Assembly: GCA_029260715.1 (NCBI GenBank)
Contig: JAJDCS010000030.1
Location: 1 to 38,846, forward strand
Reading direction: 5' to 3'
Source of the DNA: Phycisphaeraceae bacterium
Lineage (GTDB): Bacteria; Planctomycetota; Phycisphaerae; Phycisphaerales; Phycisphaeraceae
Length of the DNA: 38,846 nucleotides
Part shown: one piece after another, positions 19,138 to 27,421 of the stretch
How the letters are laid out: each line of letters opens with the position of its first letter
How positions within the stretch are numbered: position 1 is the first letter of the stretch
The notes under the pieces: model-generated
Told to the model about the DNA's origin: nothing
The model's database searches: none
What the model saw: the letters and a program-made list of their open reading frames with translations, nothing else
Made by a program: the position numbers and the translations under genes

Positions 19138-21114
19138 ATGGATCGCCAGCTAATCGACCAAGCCATTGAGCACCACCAGGCGGGCCGCTATGAGCAGGCC
19201 GCTTCGCTGTACACCCAGATTTTGGAGTCGCAACCCGACCAGGTAGACGCGTTGCACCTGCTTGGTGTGTTGGCGTATCAGGACGGCGACGCGGCCAAGG
19301 CGGTGGCGCTGGTGGGCAGAGCGATTGAGCAGGATTCGAGCCAGAGCGTGTTTCATAACATGATGGGTTTGGCTCTGCTGGACTTGGGGCGTCTTGAAGA
19401 GGCGGAGGCGAGCCTGCTGACGGCGATTGACCGTGACCCCGGCTCCGCTCAAGCGCACCACAACTTGGGCAAGGTGCTGATGAAGGCCGACCGCCTGCGC
19501 GACGCAGTGGACAGCTTTACGTTAGCGGCGGGGATCGACCCGAAATACGCCAACCCGAATTACCTGTTGGGCGACGCGCTTCAGAGCCTGGGCGAGTTGG
19601 ACAGCGCGATCGCCAGCTACGACCGTGCCTTGGAATTGGACGGGCGGATCGCTGGGGCGTGGTACGGCAAGGGCTGCGCCCAGTCGTCGTTGGGGGACTA
19701 CGCGGCTGCGGTCGAGAGCTTCCGCCAGGCGATCGAGTTGGACGCCAACCACGGCGAGGCGCACCACAACCTGGGGCAGGCGATGTTCAAGCTGGGGCAG
19801 GTCGAGCAGGCGATGTCGCACTTGGGTACAGCCGAGACGTTGTTGGGGCAGGGGTCGTCGCAAGCGGCGATTGCCACGATCATTCCCGGTAGCCTTGTAG
19901 CCGACCACTGGGCGATTGTTGAAGCGCGGCGCGCTTGGGCCCAGCGATTTGCCTGCGCGGAGGGGGCGGGCACGGACGGCGGCTCGCAGCGGCAAGCCGG
20001 TGCCCGTCGCGGCGGCGGTGAGCGGCTGCGCGTGGGGTATGTGTGTTCGTTCTTTCAAGACCGCAACTGGATGAAGCCGGTGTGGGGTCTGATCAATCAC
20101 CACGACCGAAGCGGGTTCGAGGTTCACCTTTTCTCTGACGCCCCGCTGGCGGATGTGCAGTACGGCTTACGCCAGAAGCCAGGCGATGGGTACCACGACA
20201 TTTCGGGCTTGAGCAACGAGCAAGCCGCTGAGTTGATCCGGGCGAACAAGCTTGATCTGCTGATTGATTTGAACGGTTACAGCCGTGTGGAGCGGTTGGG
20301 GGTGCTCGCGTTTAGGCCGGCGCCGGTTATCGCGGGGTGGTTCAACCATTTCGCGACGACGGGCATGGACAGCTTCGACTACCTGATCGGTGACGAGCAC
20401 GTGATCCCGGAGCCTGACGCGGCTTACTACACCGAAAAGATTGTGCGTGTGCCGGGGAGCTATCTGACGTTTGAGGTGGGCTACCCCGTGCCGGACGTGG
20501 CGGCCCCGCCGTGCTTGGCAGGGAAGGGGGTGACGTTTGGCTCGCTGGCGCCGCAATACAAGATCACGACCCAGGTGATCGAAGTGTGGTCGCGCATCTT
20601 GCAGGGGTGTCCTGATAGCAGCCTGATGATTAAGAATCGCGCGTTGGGTCGTCAGCACAACCGGGCGTATGTGCTGCGGTTGTTTGAAGCGTGCGGCGTT
20701 AAGGCTGACCGGGTGGTTTTGGAGGGGGGCGCGGAGCACTTTGCCTATCTGCAAGCCTACGATCGGATCGACATCGCGCTGGACACGTTTCCTTATAGCG
20801 GCGGGACGACGACGATGGAGTCGTTGTGGCAGGGTGTGCCGGTGCTGACGTATTGGGGCGACCGGTGGGTGGCTAGGACGAGTTCGTCTTTGTTGCGGGG
20901 CGCGGGGCTGGGGCAGTGGGTGGCTGACGACCTGGACGGGTATGTGAAGCTGGCGGTCGAGTTGGCGAAGTCTTCGGCGACGCCCCAGCAGCTAAACAAG
21001 ACGCGGCTGGAGATGCGGTCAAGATTGCAACAATCCGCTGTGTGCGACACCGCGGGGTTTGCCAGTGCCATGGAGGCTGTTTATCAGGGCATGTGCGGGC
21101 AGGGGCCGGGTTGA
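19138..21114 (+). CDS. TPR-containing GT41 (SPINDLY/OGT-like) glycosyltransferase
   Basis: The first 240 or so residues form about seven tetratricopeptide repeats (e.g. AIEHHQAGRYEQAASLY, AHHNLGKVLMKADRLRDAV), and the C-terminal 400 residues match the two-lobed O-GlcNAc transferase domain. Typical elements are RVGYVCSFF, DLLIDLNGYS, VTFGSLAPQYKIT and LDTFPYSGGTTTMESLWQGVP, the last forming much of the nucleotide-sugar site. The family transfers GlcNAc or fucose to Ser/Thr, or glucose in some bacterial members. The His usually found just after the first strand (DFxxHP or DFxxHS) is replaced: the sequence reads FFQDRNWMKP. The donor sugar and targets are unknown. The gene stands alone and converges with an AraC-type regulator 36 bases away. 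Confidence 0.92.
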   Translation: MDRQLIDQAIEHHQAGRYEQAASLYTQILESQPDQVDALHLLGVLAYQDGDAAKAVALVGRAIEQDSSQSVFHNMMGLALLDLGRLEEAEASLLTAIDRDPGSAQAHHNLGKVLMKADRLRDAVDSFTLAAGIDPKYANPNYLLGDALQSLGELDSAIASYDRALELDGRIAGAWYGKGCAQSSLGDYAAAVESFRQAIELDANHGEAHHNLGQAMFKLGQVEQAMSHLGTAETLLGQGSSQAAIATIIPGSLVADHWAIVEARRAWAQRFACAEGAGTDGGSQRQAGARRGGGERLRVGYVCSFFQDRNWMKPVWGLINHHDRSGFEVHLFSDAPLADVQYGLRQKPGDGYHDISGLSNEQAAELIRANKLDLLIDLNGYSRVERLGVLAFRPAPVIAGWFNHFATTGMDSFDYLIGDEHVIPEPDAAYYTEKIVRVPGSYLTFEVGYPVPDVAAPPCLAGKGVTFGSLAPQYKITTQVIEVWSRILQGCPDSSLMIKNRALGRQHNRAYVLRLFEACGVKADRVVLEGGAEHFAYLQAYDRIDIALDTFPYSGGTTTMESLWQGVPVLTYWGDRWVARTSSSLLRGAGLGQWVADDLDGYVKLAVELAKSSATPQQLNKTRLEMRSRLQQSAVCDTAGFASAMEAVYQGMCGQGPG

Positions 21115-21150
21115 TATCCACAGCCCCGCGTCAGTCAATCGCGGCGGCCG

Positions 21151-22263
21151 TCAGTTCTTCTCTCGGTATTGGCTGGGGCTCATACCGATCATGCGGTGGA
21201 ATGTGCTGGTGAAGTGGCCGTGGCTGGCGAAACCGGCCCGCCAGGCGATATTGCCGATCGACAGGCGGCTGGCGCGGAGCAGCCACTTGGCCATCTGCAT
21301 CTGCTTGCGTTGGAGGTACTGCTTGGGGCTGACGCCGACGTGCCTCATGAACAGCCGGTGGAAATGGAACGGGCTGACGTTGACCGCGCCGGCGATCTGC
21401 GACAGGCTGGGCGACTGCTGGTAGTTCTCATGGATGAACGCCAGGGATTGCGCGATGCGTTCGTCTTCCAGTTCGCCGACGGTTGGCAACTCTTCATTGA
21501 TCAGCGGACGCAGCTCGATGTACCAGACCTGGCTGGCGGGGTCTTCGGTGGCTTGGTTGCGGTGGAAGCAGACCCAGTAAGTACGGCCGGCGAGTTTGAT
21601 AAAAAAGTCGTGGGTCGTTTGGTCGGTGCCCCCGCCCCATCGCTGGGAGGCCACGGGGTTGAGCGCTTCGAGCAGGTCGTCGAGTATTTGAGGGGTTCGG
21701 ACCAGCAGCGCCTGTGTCCAGGGGTCGGCGTGGATCAGCCGACCGTCCTGCCCGATCAAGGCGCGGCCGGCGAGGGATTCGGTGAGTCGGTTGAACTGGG
21801 CCTGCCACTGGCGAAGCAGCAGCCCGGCGGCTTCTTGTTCGATAGGTGTAAACACGCCCTTGCGCCGGGCGATGGTCATCCACCACCACCTCCGCGATGA
21901 GATGGACTCGGGCACCATCTGCACCATCACGTGTTTGAATCTCGGCAACGCGCCGGCTCCGGCGTTGGTATCACTGGAGGTGATCGCCGAGCCCTGCCGC
22001 TTGGCGGCTTTGTACAACTGGTCCTGCTTGTACCCCGACTTGCACCAAGCCTCGACTTCCGGGGTTGTCCAGCCGTGCACAGCCAGGACCTCATCAAGCT
22101 TGGGTTGCTGTGTGTTGAGCAGGCCGATGGCGGCGGCGTCGATCGACAGGTCGCGGCACAGGCGCGTGAAAAAGGACTTGGGGTTCGCGTCCCACGGCGC
22201 CGGCGACTCGGCGTTGTAATCGACCGCGCTGTTCTTCTTTTTCCGATGATTGAGTTTAGCCAT
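21151..22263 (-). CDS. AraC-family transcriptional regulator
   Basis: The last 100 or so of the 370 residues carry the double helix-turn-helix of AraC proteins, with LSQIAGAVNVSPFHFHRLF and the second-helix signature IGNIAWRAGFASHGHFTSTF ending in GMSPSQY. The N-terminal 260 residues are not an ordinary cupin. They contain a region with GALPRFKHVMVQMV and QEAAGLLLRQWQAQFNRL and a PAS-like stretch (ALIGQDGRLIHADPW, then FFIKLAGRTYWVCF), similar to regulators that sense a small ligand or signal through GAF/PAS folds. A Lys-rich tail opens the protein. The target genes are not evident; the adjacent genes are convergent (glycosyltransferase) or the tail of the SUF operon. Confidence 0.9.
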   Translation of the reverse strand: MAKLNHRKKKNSAVDYNAESPAPWDANPKSFFTRLCRDLSIDAAAIGLLNTQQPKLDEVLAVHGWTTPEVEAWCKSGYKQDQLYKAAKRQGSAITSSDTNAGAGALPRFKHVMVQMVPESISSRRWWWMTIARRKGVFTPIEQEAAGLLLRQWQAQFNRLTESLAGRALIGQDGRLIHADPWTQALLVRTPQILDDLLEALNPVASQRWGGGTDQTTHDFFIKLAGRTYWVCFHRNQATEDPASQVWYIELRPLINEELPTVGELEDERIAQSLAFIHENYQQSPSLSQIAGAVNVSPFHFHRLFMRHVGVSPKQYLQRKQMQMAKWLLRASRLSIGNIAWRAGFASHGHFTSTFHRMIGMSPSQYREKN

Positions 22264-22585
22264 AGGTGAACCTACTTATACGGGTGAATTAATATATATT
22301 ATCTTGTTAAACGTTAAAAAGCCAATACATGCCACACGATTTAGTCTATCTTTTTGTAAATTAATAGGATACTATCCACGATCGACCCGTATTTTTACCA
22401 TATTTTACGTTCGTGTGAAAGTATCAAGACAAGAATTATTCTTATCTAGATGCCTTAAGTCAATGTTACGCATAAGCGTTGTTTTTTCAGGCGCTTATGT
22501 TGTGGATTTTTTGCGGCAAATTGTTGACACGGCTTGTGGTGCCATCTGGTTGGCACAGGGGGAATTATTTTTTGGGGCTGAAGGA
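22264..22585. other. AT-rich gap with a hairpin, araC promoter region and suf operon end
   Basis: No gene is seen. The gap should contain the promoter of the AraC-type gene (minus strand; TATAAG-like bases near 22275-22280 are a weak -10) and the 3' end of the suf/Nudix transcript. An eight-base perfect hairpin (CATAAGCG 22471-22478 with CGCTTATG 22492-22499, loop 13) lies about 90 bases after the Nudix stop. It has no T-run on the minus strand, so terminator function is uncertain. Base composition is much more AT-rich than the genes on either side. Confidence 0.5.
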
Positions 22586-23104
22586 CTAGGTAATTTCCCC
22601 TAGTTCCACATCTCGGGTCGGTTGGTGGAGTTTCCAACGGAGCTCGGCGTTGCCGCAGTCGATATGGACACTGAAAAACCCGCCCCGGTAACGCTGGAAC
22701 AGCGGCCAGATCACTTGGCGGTCGGTTTCGGGGATCGATAGCTGCGGCACCTGGTCGGGGTGGTGCCATTCAAGTCGGCCTTCGGGGCAGTGGTGGTGGT
22801 CGGCTAGCTCTACGGGACGCAGCCCTTCATAAAGAAACATCAGCCAGTGGTTTTCGTTGGCGTAGCTGCTTTCCGAGACGATGCCCGTTAGGTGGAGGTC
22901 TTTGTGTTCTAAGGCGAGGCCGGTTTCTTCGTGGGTCTCGCGGATGGCGCAGTCGCAAGGACTCTCGCCGATCGATTGATCGAGCTTGCCGCCGATGGGC
23001 GAGTACAGGCCGTAGTTCGGCGCTTTGCCGCGGTGTAGCAGCAGCAGCTTGCCTTGGGCGTCAAACAAGTAGCAGAGCACGGCGATGGTATAAGGCAGAG
23101 GCAT
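22586..23104 (-). CDS. Nudix hydrolase
   Basis: The 172-residue protein begins with a MutT-like strand (YTIAVLCYLFDAQGKLLLLHR) and has the Nudix helix with RETHEETGL (R55, E56, E59, E60), which binds the metal for cleaving a nucleoside diphosphate linked to another group. The loop between GGK and the first Glu (GGKLDQSIGE) is two residues longer than the G-x5-E consensus. The substrate cannot be read from sequence; 8-oxo-dGTP and related nucleotides are common for such short members. It starts 83 bases after sufT on the same strand and is probably the last gene of the SUF transcript. Confidence 0.92.
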   Translation of the reverse strand: MPLPYTIAVLCYLFDAQGKLLLLHRGKAPNYGLYSPIGGKLDQSIGESPCDCAIRETHEETGLALEHKDLHLTGIVSESSYANENHWLMFLYEGLRPVELADHHHCPEGRLEWHHPDQVPQLSIPETDRQVIWPLFQRYRGGFFSVHIDCGNAELRWKLHQPTRDVELGEIT

Positions 23105-23187
23105 CGTTTAAACGTTTCGATCGTGGGTTTGTGAATGGGGCGACGCGCCGCTCGTCAGCGTCGTAAAGCGATTCGCGGAATGCTGGT

Positions 23188-23535
23188 CTACAGCATCCCC
23201 AGCTTGAGCTTGGCTACTTCGCTCATCTTGTCGGGGCTCCAGGGCGGGTCCCAAACCAGGTCAATCTCACAATCTTTGACTTCGGGGATACGCCCGACGC
23301 TTGCCCGCACCTCGCCCGGCAGCGATTCAGCGACGGGGCAAGCCGGACTGGTCAGTGTCATGCGCACGTTCACCTTGTTGTCCGCGTCGATGTCGATGCC
23401 GTAGATCAGGCCCAGGTCATAGATGTTCACCGGGACCTCGGGGTCGTAGACCTGTTGCAGCGCGACAACAATTTTTTCTTCCAGGGAGAGGTTCTCTTGG
23501 TCGGACGGTGTGTTTGGGTGGGTCGTGTTTTCCAT
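23188..23535 (-). CDS. sufT: SufT/MIP18-family Fe-S cluster maturation factor
   Basis: The 115-residue DUF59 protein has the family core DPEVPVNIYDLGLIYGI (about 31-47) and the conserved cysteine in TLTSPACPVAE (Cys66), followed by DLVWDPPWSPDKMS. Members support Fe-S protein maturation; SufT in Staphylococcus helps when demand for clusters is high. It starts eight bases after sufE ends, so the pair is cotranscribed. The N-terminal 17 residues are polar and not conserved in the family core. Confidence 0.94.
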   Translation of the reverse strand: MENTTHPNTPSDQENLSLEEKIVVALQQVYDPEVPVNIYDLGLIYGIDIDADNKVNVRMTLTSPACPVAESLPGEVRASVGRIPEVKDCEIDLVWDPPWSPDKMSEVAKLKLGML

Positions 23536-23543
23536 GGGCCTTC

Positions 23544-23993
23544 TTAATTTTTCGATGTCCCGGGTGATTCGATTTCGGCGTTGATGGCGGTGATCTGTCG
23601 CTTGATTCGGCCGATGATCGCGCTGAGTCCGACCACGCGGTTCATGCGGATCAGCCCGTCTAGCCCCAGACGGTTGAGCAGGTCGTTAGGGATGGCGTCC
23701 GCGTTCGTCACGCCGCCCTCGTTGCAGGCCGTGAGGACGATGGACAGCAGCCCCTTGACCGTGGGTGCTTCCTCAGCCACATCCACATACACGCGGGGGT
23801 GGCCGTTTTCGCGGTCCACGAACAGGAACACCGGCGTCATGCACTCGGGCACACGGTTGAGCCCGGCGTCGCGCGCGGCCCGGAATTTTTCGGGTAGCGC
23901 CGGCAGCTTCTTGGCGAAATCAAGCAGCAGGTGCATGCGTGTCTCATCGTCCACACTTTTGAACAATTCCGCGATTTCGTCCATCTTGGTCAT
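23544..23993 (-). CDS. sufE: SufE-family sulfur acceptor
   Basis: SufE accepts sulfur on an active-site cysteine and passes it to the SufBCD scaffold. From ATG 23993 the protein is 149 residues, and the motif NRVPECMTPVFLFVD places the cysteine at residue 51, the same number as in the E. coli protein. The downstream VKGLLSIVLTACNEGGVTNADAI and LGLDGLIRMNRVVGLSAI stretches are typical of SufE. A GTG 15 bases upstream is an alternative start. Usually SufE pairs with the desulfurase SufS; no sufS is found in this window, and the nearest upstream gene is a rhodanese. Confidence 0.94.
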   Translation of the reverse strand: MTKMDEIAELFKSVDDETRMHLLLDFAKKLPALPEKFRAARDAGLNRVPECMTPVFLFVDRENGHPRVYVDVAEEAPTVKGLLSIVLTACNEGGVTNADAIPNDLLNRLGLDGLIRMNRVVGLSAIIGRIKRQITAINAEIESPGTSKN

Positions 23994-24040
23994 GGCTTGC
24001 GCGCCCACATACAGGGCAAAGTATTGTCAAACCCCTCATT

Positions 24041-24125
24041 CGGGTGCCACTGGCGGCTGGCCCGCCAGTGTATTACGGCAGTTGACTTAGCTTTCGCACT
24101 GGCAGCAAGCTGCCAGTGGCACCCG
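24041..24125. repeat. Paired palindromic (BIME-like) repeat inside the SUF operon
   Basis: The left arm (24041-24070) and right arm (24097-24125) are inverted relative to each other: the left arm begins CGGGTGCCACTGGC and the right arm ends GCCAGTGGCACCCG. Each arm is also a hairpin on its own (CTGGCGG...CCGCCAG and CTGGCAG...CTGCCAG). It fills the gap between the rhodanese and sufE genes. Degenerate relatives lie at 12511-12586 and 13339-13364. Confidence 0.82.
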
Positions 24126-24137
24126 AACTAGGCTCGT

Positions 24138-25004
24138 TTACGCCTTGACCGGCTCGCCTTTTTCGATCGGTACACGCACCGAGTTGCCCCACTCGGTCCA
24201 CGAGCCGTCGTAGTTGCGAACCTTCTCGAACCCCAGCAAATACTTGAGCACAAACCACGTGTGGCTGGAGCGCTCGCCGATGCGGCAGTAAGCGATCACG
24301 TCGTCGTTGGGCTTGAGGCCTTGCTCTTGTTGGTAGATTTTTTCTAGGTCTTCGCGGCTTTTGAATGTTCCGTCTTCGTTTGCGGCGCGTGCCCACGGGA
24401 CGCTGCTGGCGCCTGGGATGTGTCCGCCGCGGAGCACGCCCTCTTGGGGGTAGTCGGGCATGTGGGTGATCTCGCCCTTGAACTCGCCGGGGCTTCGCAC
24501 GTCGACAAGCGGCTTTTTGGTTTTGATGTGCTCGAGCACCTCGTCTTGGAACGCGCGGATGCCGGGGTTGGGGTTCTTTACCTTGTAAGGCTTGGCGGGG
24601 TAGGTCGGCTTGTCGGAGGGCATGGGCCTGCCCTCAGCCTGCCACTTGCCGCGCCCGCCGTTCATGATCAGGCACTTCTCGTGGCCGAACAGCTTGAACA
24701 CCCAGAACGCGTAGCAGGCCCACCAGTTGTTTTTGTCGCCGTAGAAGACCACGGTGGTGTCATTGCCGATGCCGTTCTGCGAGCACACCTGCTCGAACCG
24801 CTCGGCGTTGATGTAGTCGCGGATAACGGGGTCGTTCAGGTCGTTGGTCCAGTCGATCTTGACGGCTTCTGGGACGTGCCCGGTTTCGTATAGCAGCACG
24901 TCCTCATCGGATTCGACAATGCGGATCGCGTCGGTTTGGCTGCGGTTCTTGTCGACCCAGTCGGTGGAGACCAGCATTTCGGGGTGGGCGTATTCTTTTG
25001 ACAT
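24138..25004 (-). CDS. Two-domain rhodanese (thiosulfate/3-mercaptopyruvate sulfurtransferase)
   Basis: The 288-residue protein is built of two rhodanese domains. The N-terminal half opens with [11 protein letters not shown] and contains [18 protein letters not shown]; the C-terminal half carries the catalytic Cys240 in the loop [11 protein letters not shown], which is characteristic of the thiosulfate sulfurtransferases called CysA or SseA in actinobacteria. It transfers a sulfane sulfur to cyanide or protein thiols in vitro. It lies between sufD and sufE on the same strand, 126 bases after sufD, so it may supply sulfur to SufE; that role is inferred from position. Confidence 0.94.
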   Translation of the reverse strand: MSKEYAHPEMLVSTDWVDKNRSQTDAIRIVESDEDVLLYETGHVPEAVKIDWTNDLNDPVIRDYINAERFEQVCSQNGIGNDTTVVFYGDKNNWWACYAFWVFKLFGHEKCLIMNGGRGKWQAEGRPMPSDKPTYPAKPYKVKNPNPGIRAFQDEVLEHIKTKKPLVDVRSPGEFKGEITHMPDYPQEGVLRGGHIPGASSVPWARAANEDGTFKSREDLEKIYQQEQGLKPNDDVIAYCRIGERSSHTWFVLKYLLGFEKVRNYDGSWTEWGNSVRVPIEKGEPVKA

Positions 25005-25130
25005 GGCGGTACCTCTTGTGTGGATCGTTTTGATTGGGGTCTGTGCGTGCTTTCGTATACCCGCCTGATCGCGGTTTGCCTTCTATATGATTTTAGCCGG
25101 CTGGCCCATGGCACGCGTGCCGGCACGTAA

Positions 25131-26477
25131 TCACAGGATTTTCTTTAGCACCTCGCCGGCGGGCAGGCGGTCGAGCAGTTGGCCCTTGAGTAGCCGCCGG
25201 ATCGGCTCGCAGCCCATGCGGTCGATGGTCTCGCTGGCGAAGGCGTAGATGATCATGGCCCTGGCGGTGTCGTACGGTACGCCTCGGGACCGCAGGTAAA
25301 ACACCTGCTCTTCATTCAACTGCCCGATCGTCGCGCCGTGGGTGCATTTCACGTCGTCGGCGAAGATCTCCAACTGCGGGTCGGTGTTAACGCCGGCGTC
25401 GGGAGACAAGAGCAGGTTCTGGTTGCTCTGCTTGGCGTCGGTCTTCTGGGCGTCGGGGTCCACCACAATCCGCCCGCGGAACACGCCCTTGGCCCGGTCG
25501 TTCATGATCCCCTTGTAGAACTGCCTGCTGTCGCCGTGGGGCTTGGCGTGAACGACGCGCATGTGGTTGTCAGCCGTCTGGTCGCCGCGGATGACGTACA
25601 AGCCGTTGAGCTGCGACCAGGCGCCTTCGCCGTCAAGCACCGACGTGACATTGTTTCGCACGATCGACCCACCCAGCAGGGCGGTATGTGACTCAAACCG
25701 GCTGTCACGCCCCTGGCGGGAGTACAGCGAGGAGATGTTGAACGCCTCGGTGCTCTCGCGGTCGAGCATGTAGTGCGTGGCGTGGGCGTTGTCGCCGACC
25801 ACGACCTCGGTAACGGCGTTGTTGAGGTAAACACCCTCGCCGTTTAGTGACACGTAATCCTCAATCACGGTGACGGCGGCGCTTTCTTCAACCACGATCA
25901 GGTTGCGCGGGTTGATCAACAGCGGCTTGTCGGCGGTGGTGATGTTGAGCAGGTAGATCGGCTCGTCAACTTGTTTGCCGCGTGGGACGCACACCACCAC
26001 GCCGTCGTCAGCCAGGGCGGCGTTCAGCGCGGTGAACGGCTGGTCTTCAAAGTCGGCGAGCTTGCCCAAATGAGTTTTGAGTAGCGCCTGCTCGGTTTCA
26101 ATTGCTTCAGCCAGGCTCAGGACGCGCACGCCTTGGGGCAGCGGTTTGATGCTCGACAGCGATGCGTTGAACCGTCCATTGACAAAGACCAAGCGGGAGC
26201 CGGTTACGCCTGGCACGGCGCAGGTGTCCGCGTCGCGCTGGCTAAGCGTTACGGCCTGGCCGTTGGGTGACAGTTCAAGCAAAGCATCACGGATCGGCGC
26301 GACGTTCGTAAACCGCCAATCCTCATCTCGGGTGGTCGGCAGGCCGAGCTTGTTAAAACGGGCAAGCGCCTGTTCGCGCATTGGCTGTAGCCACGCTGGA
26401 GATTGCGGCAGGCTCGCCGGGTTCAACTCTGCAAGCGGGCCGGCTTGTTGGTGGTCCTGTATGGTCATGGTGGTCAT
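25131..26477 (-). CDS. sufD: Fe-S cluster assembly protein SufD
   Basis: SufD partners SufB and the ATPase SufC in the scaffold complex on which clusters are built. The 448-residue protein shows the SufB/D beta-helix region: INPRNLIVVEESAAVTVIEDY, DNHMRVVHAKPHGDSRQFYKG, MNDRAKGVFRGRIVV and CTHGATIGQLNEEQVFYLRSRG. The length agrees with the family. Start ATG 26477 is followed by a second Met three codons in (26468). It is third in the operon after sufB and sufC. Confidence 0.96.
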   Translation of the reverse strand: MTTMTIQDHQQAGPLAELNPASLPQSPAWLQPMREQALARFNKLGLPTTRDEDWRFTNVAPIRDALLELSPNGQAVTLSQRDADTCAVPGVTGSRLVFVNGRFNASLSSIKPLPQGVRVLSLAEAIETEQALLKTHLGKLADFEDQPFTALNAALADDGVVVCVPRGKQVDEPIYLLNITTADKPLLINPRNLIVVEESAAVTVIEDYVSLNGEGVYLNNAVTEVVVGDNAHATHYMLDRESTEAFNISSLYSRQGRDSRFESHTALLGGSIVRNNVTSVLDGEGAWSQLNGLYVIRGDQTADNHMRVVHAKPHGDSRQFYKGIMNDRAKGVFRGRIVVDPDAQKTDAKQSNQNLLLSPDAGVNTDPQLEIFADDVKCTHGATIGQLNEEQVFYLRSRGVPYDTARAMIIYAFASETIDRMGCEPIRRLLKGQLLDRLPAGEVLKKIL

Positions 26478-26560
26478 TTCGTGGGGCGCTCCTGTCGGTC
26501 GAACATGTCGAAGCGTAATTTTGTTGCGTCAATTCAAGAGGATTGCCTGTCGCACGGGCG

Positions 26561-27322
26561 TCACACCGCGGCGGCTTCGATCTGCTCCTCGATCCAGGCG
26601 TAACCTTTTTCTTCTAGCTCCAACGCCAACTCTTTGCCGCCGGACCGGACGATCTTGCCCTTGTACAGCACATGGATGAAGTCGGGCACAACGTAGCTCA
26701 GCAGCCGCTGGTAGTGGGTGATGACGACGAACGACCGGTCGGAGCCGCGCAGGCTGTTCACACCGTCGGCGACGATGCGCAGCGCGTCGATGTCCAGCCC
26801 GGAGTCGGTCTCGTCTAGGATCGCCAGCTTGGGTTCGAGCATGGCCATCTGGTAGATCTCGTGGCGCTTTTTTTCGCCGCCTGAGAACCCTTCGTTCACC
26901 GAGCGGGACAGCAGGGAGTCGTCGATTTTCATCATCTGGCGTTTTTGTTTGGCGAGCTTGAGGAACTCGATGGCGTCGATCTCGTCTTGGCCTCGGTACT
27001 TGCGCTGGGCGTTGATCGCCGCGTGGAGAAACTGCGTGTTGGTCACGCCCGGGATCTCGACGGGGTATTGGAAAGCCATGAAGACGCCTTCGCCGGCGCG
27101 TTCGTCGGGGCTAAGGTCCAGCAGGTCTTTGCCGTTGTAGGTGATGGACCCTTCGGTGACTTCGTAGTCCTCGCGCCCGGCCAGCACTTGGGCCAGCGTG
27201 GACTTGCCCGAGCCGTTGGGGCCCATGATGGAGTGCACCTCGCCGGGGTTGATCGTCAGGTCAAGGCCTTTGAGGATCTCGTTGTCTTCGATTCGTGCGT
27301 GTAGGTTCTTGATTTCGAGCAT
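26561..27322 (-). CDS. sufC: Fe-S cluster assembly ATPase SufC
   Basis: The 253-residue ABC-type ATPase drives the SufBCD complex. It shows Walker A GPNGSGKSTL, the signature FSGGEKKRHEI (slightly varied from the usual SGGEKKRNEI), Walker B LAILDETDSGLDIDAL and the switch His in VITHYQRLL. It has no membrane partner, as expected. The gap of about 100 bases to sufB upstream contains one copy of the 34-bp palindromic repeat. Confidence 0.97.
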   Translation of the reverse strand: MLEIKNLHARIEDNEILKGLDLTINPGEVHSIMGPNGSGKSTLAQVLAGREDYEVTEGSITYNGKDLLDLSPDERAGEGVFMAFQYPVEIPGVTNTQFLHAAINAQRKYRGQDEIDAIEFLKLAKQKRQMMKIDDSLLSRSVNEGFSGGEKKRHEIYQMAMLEPKLAILDETDSGLDIDALRIVADGVNSLRGSDRSFVVITHYQRLLSYVVPDFIHVLYKGKIVRSGGKELALELEEKGYAWIEEQIEAAAV

Positions 27323-27377
27323 GGTTTTTCGTTCCTGGCTTGTGTGTGGCGGTAGATTTTTTGTGAATTCGTTTGCC

Positions 27378-27411
27378 GCTGCCTTATCCGCCTGAGGCGG
27401 ACGGCTCGTTT
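27378..27411. repeat. 34-bp palindromic repeat, copy B
   Basis: Core TCCGCCTGAGGCGGA (27387-27401), flanked by GCTGCCTTA and CGGCTCGTTT, matching copies A and C. It lies between the sufB stop and the sufC start, inside the operon. Confidence 0.85.
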
Positions 27412-27421
27412 GGTACTTTTT

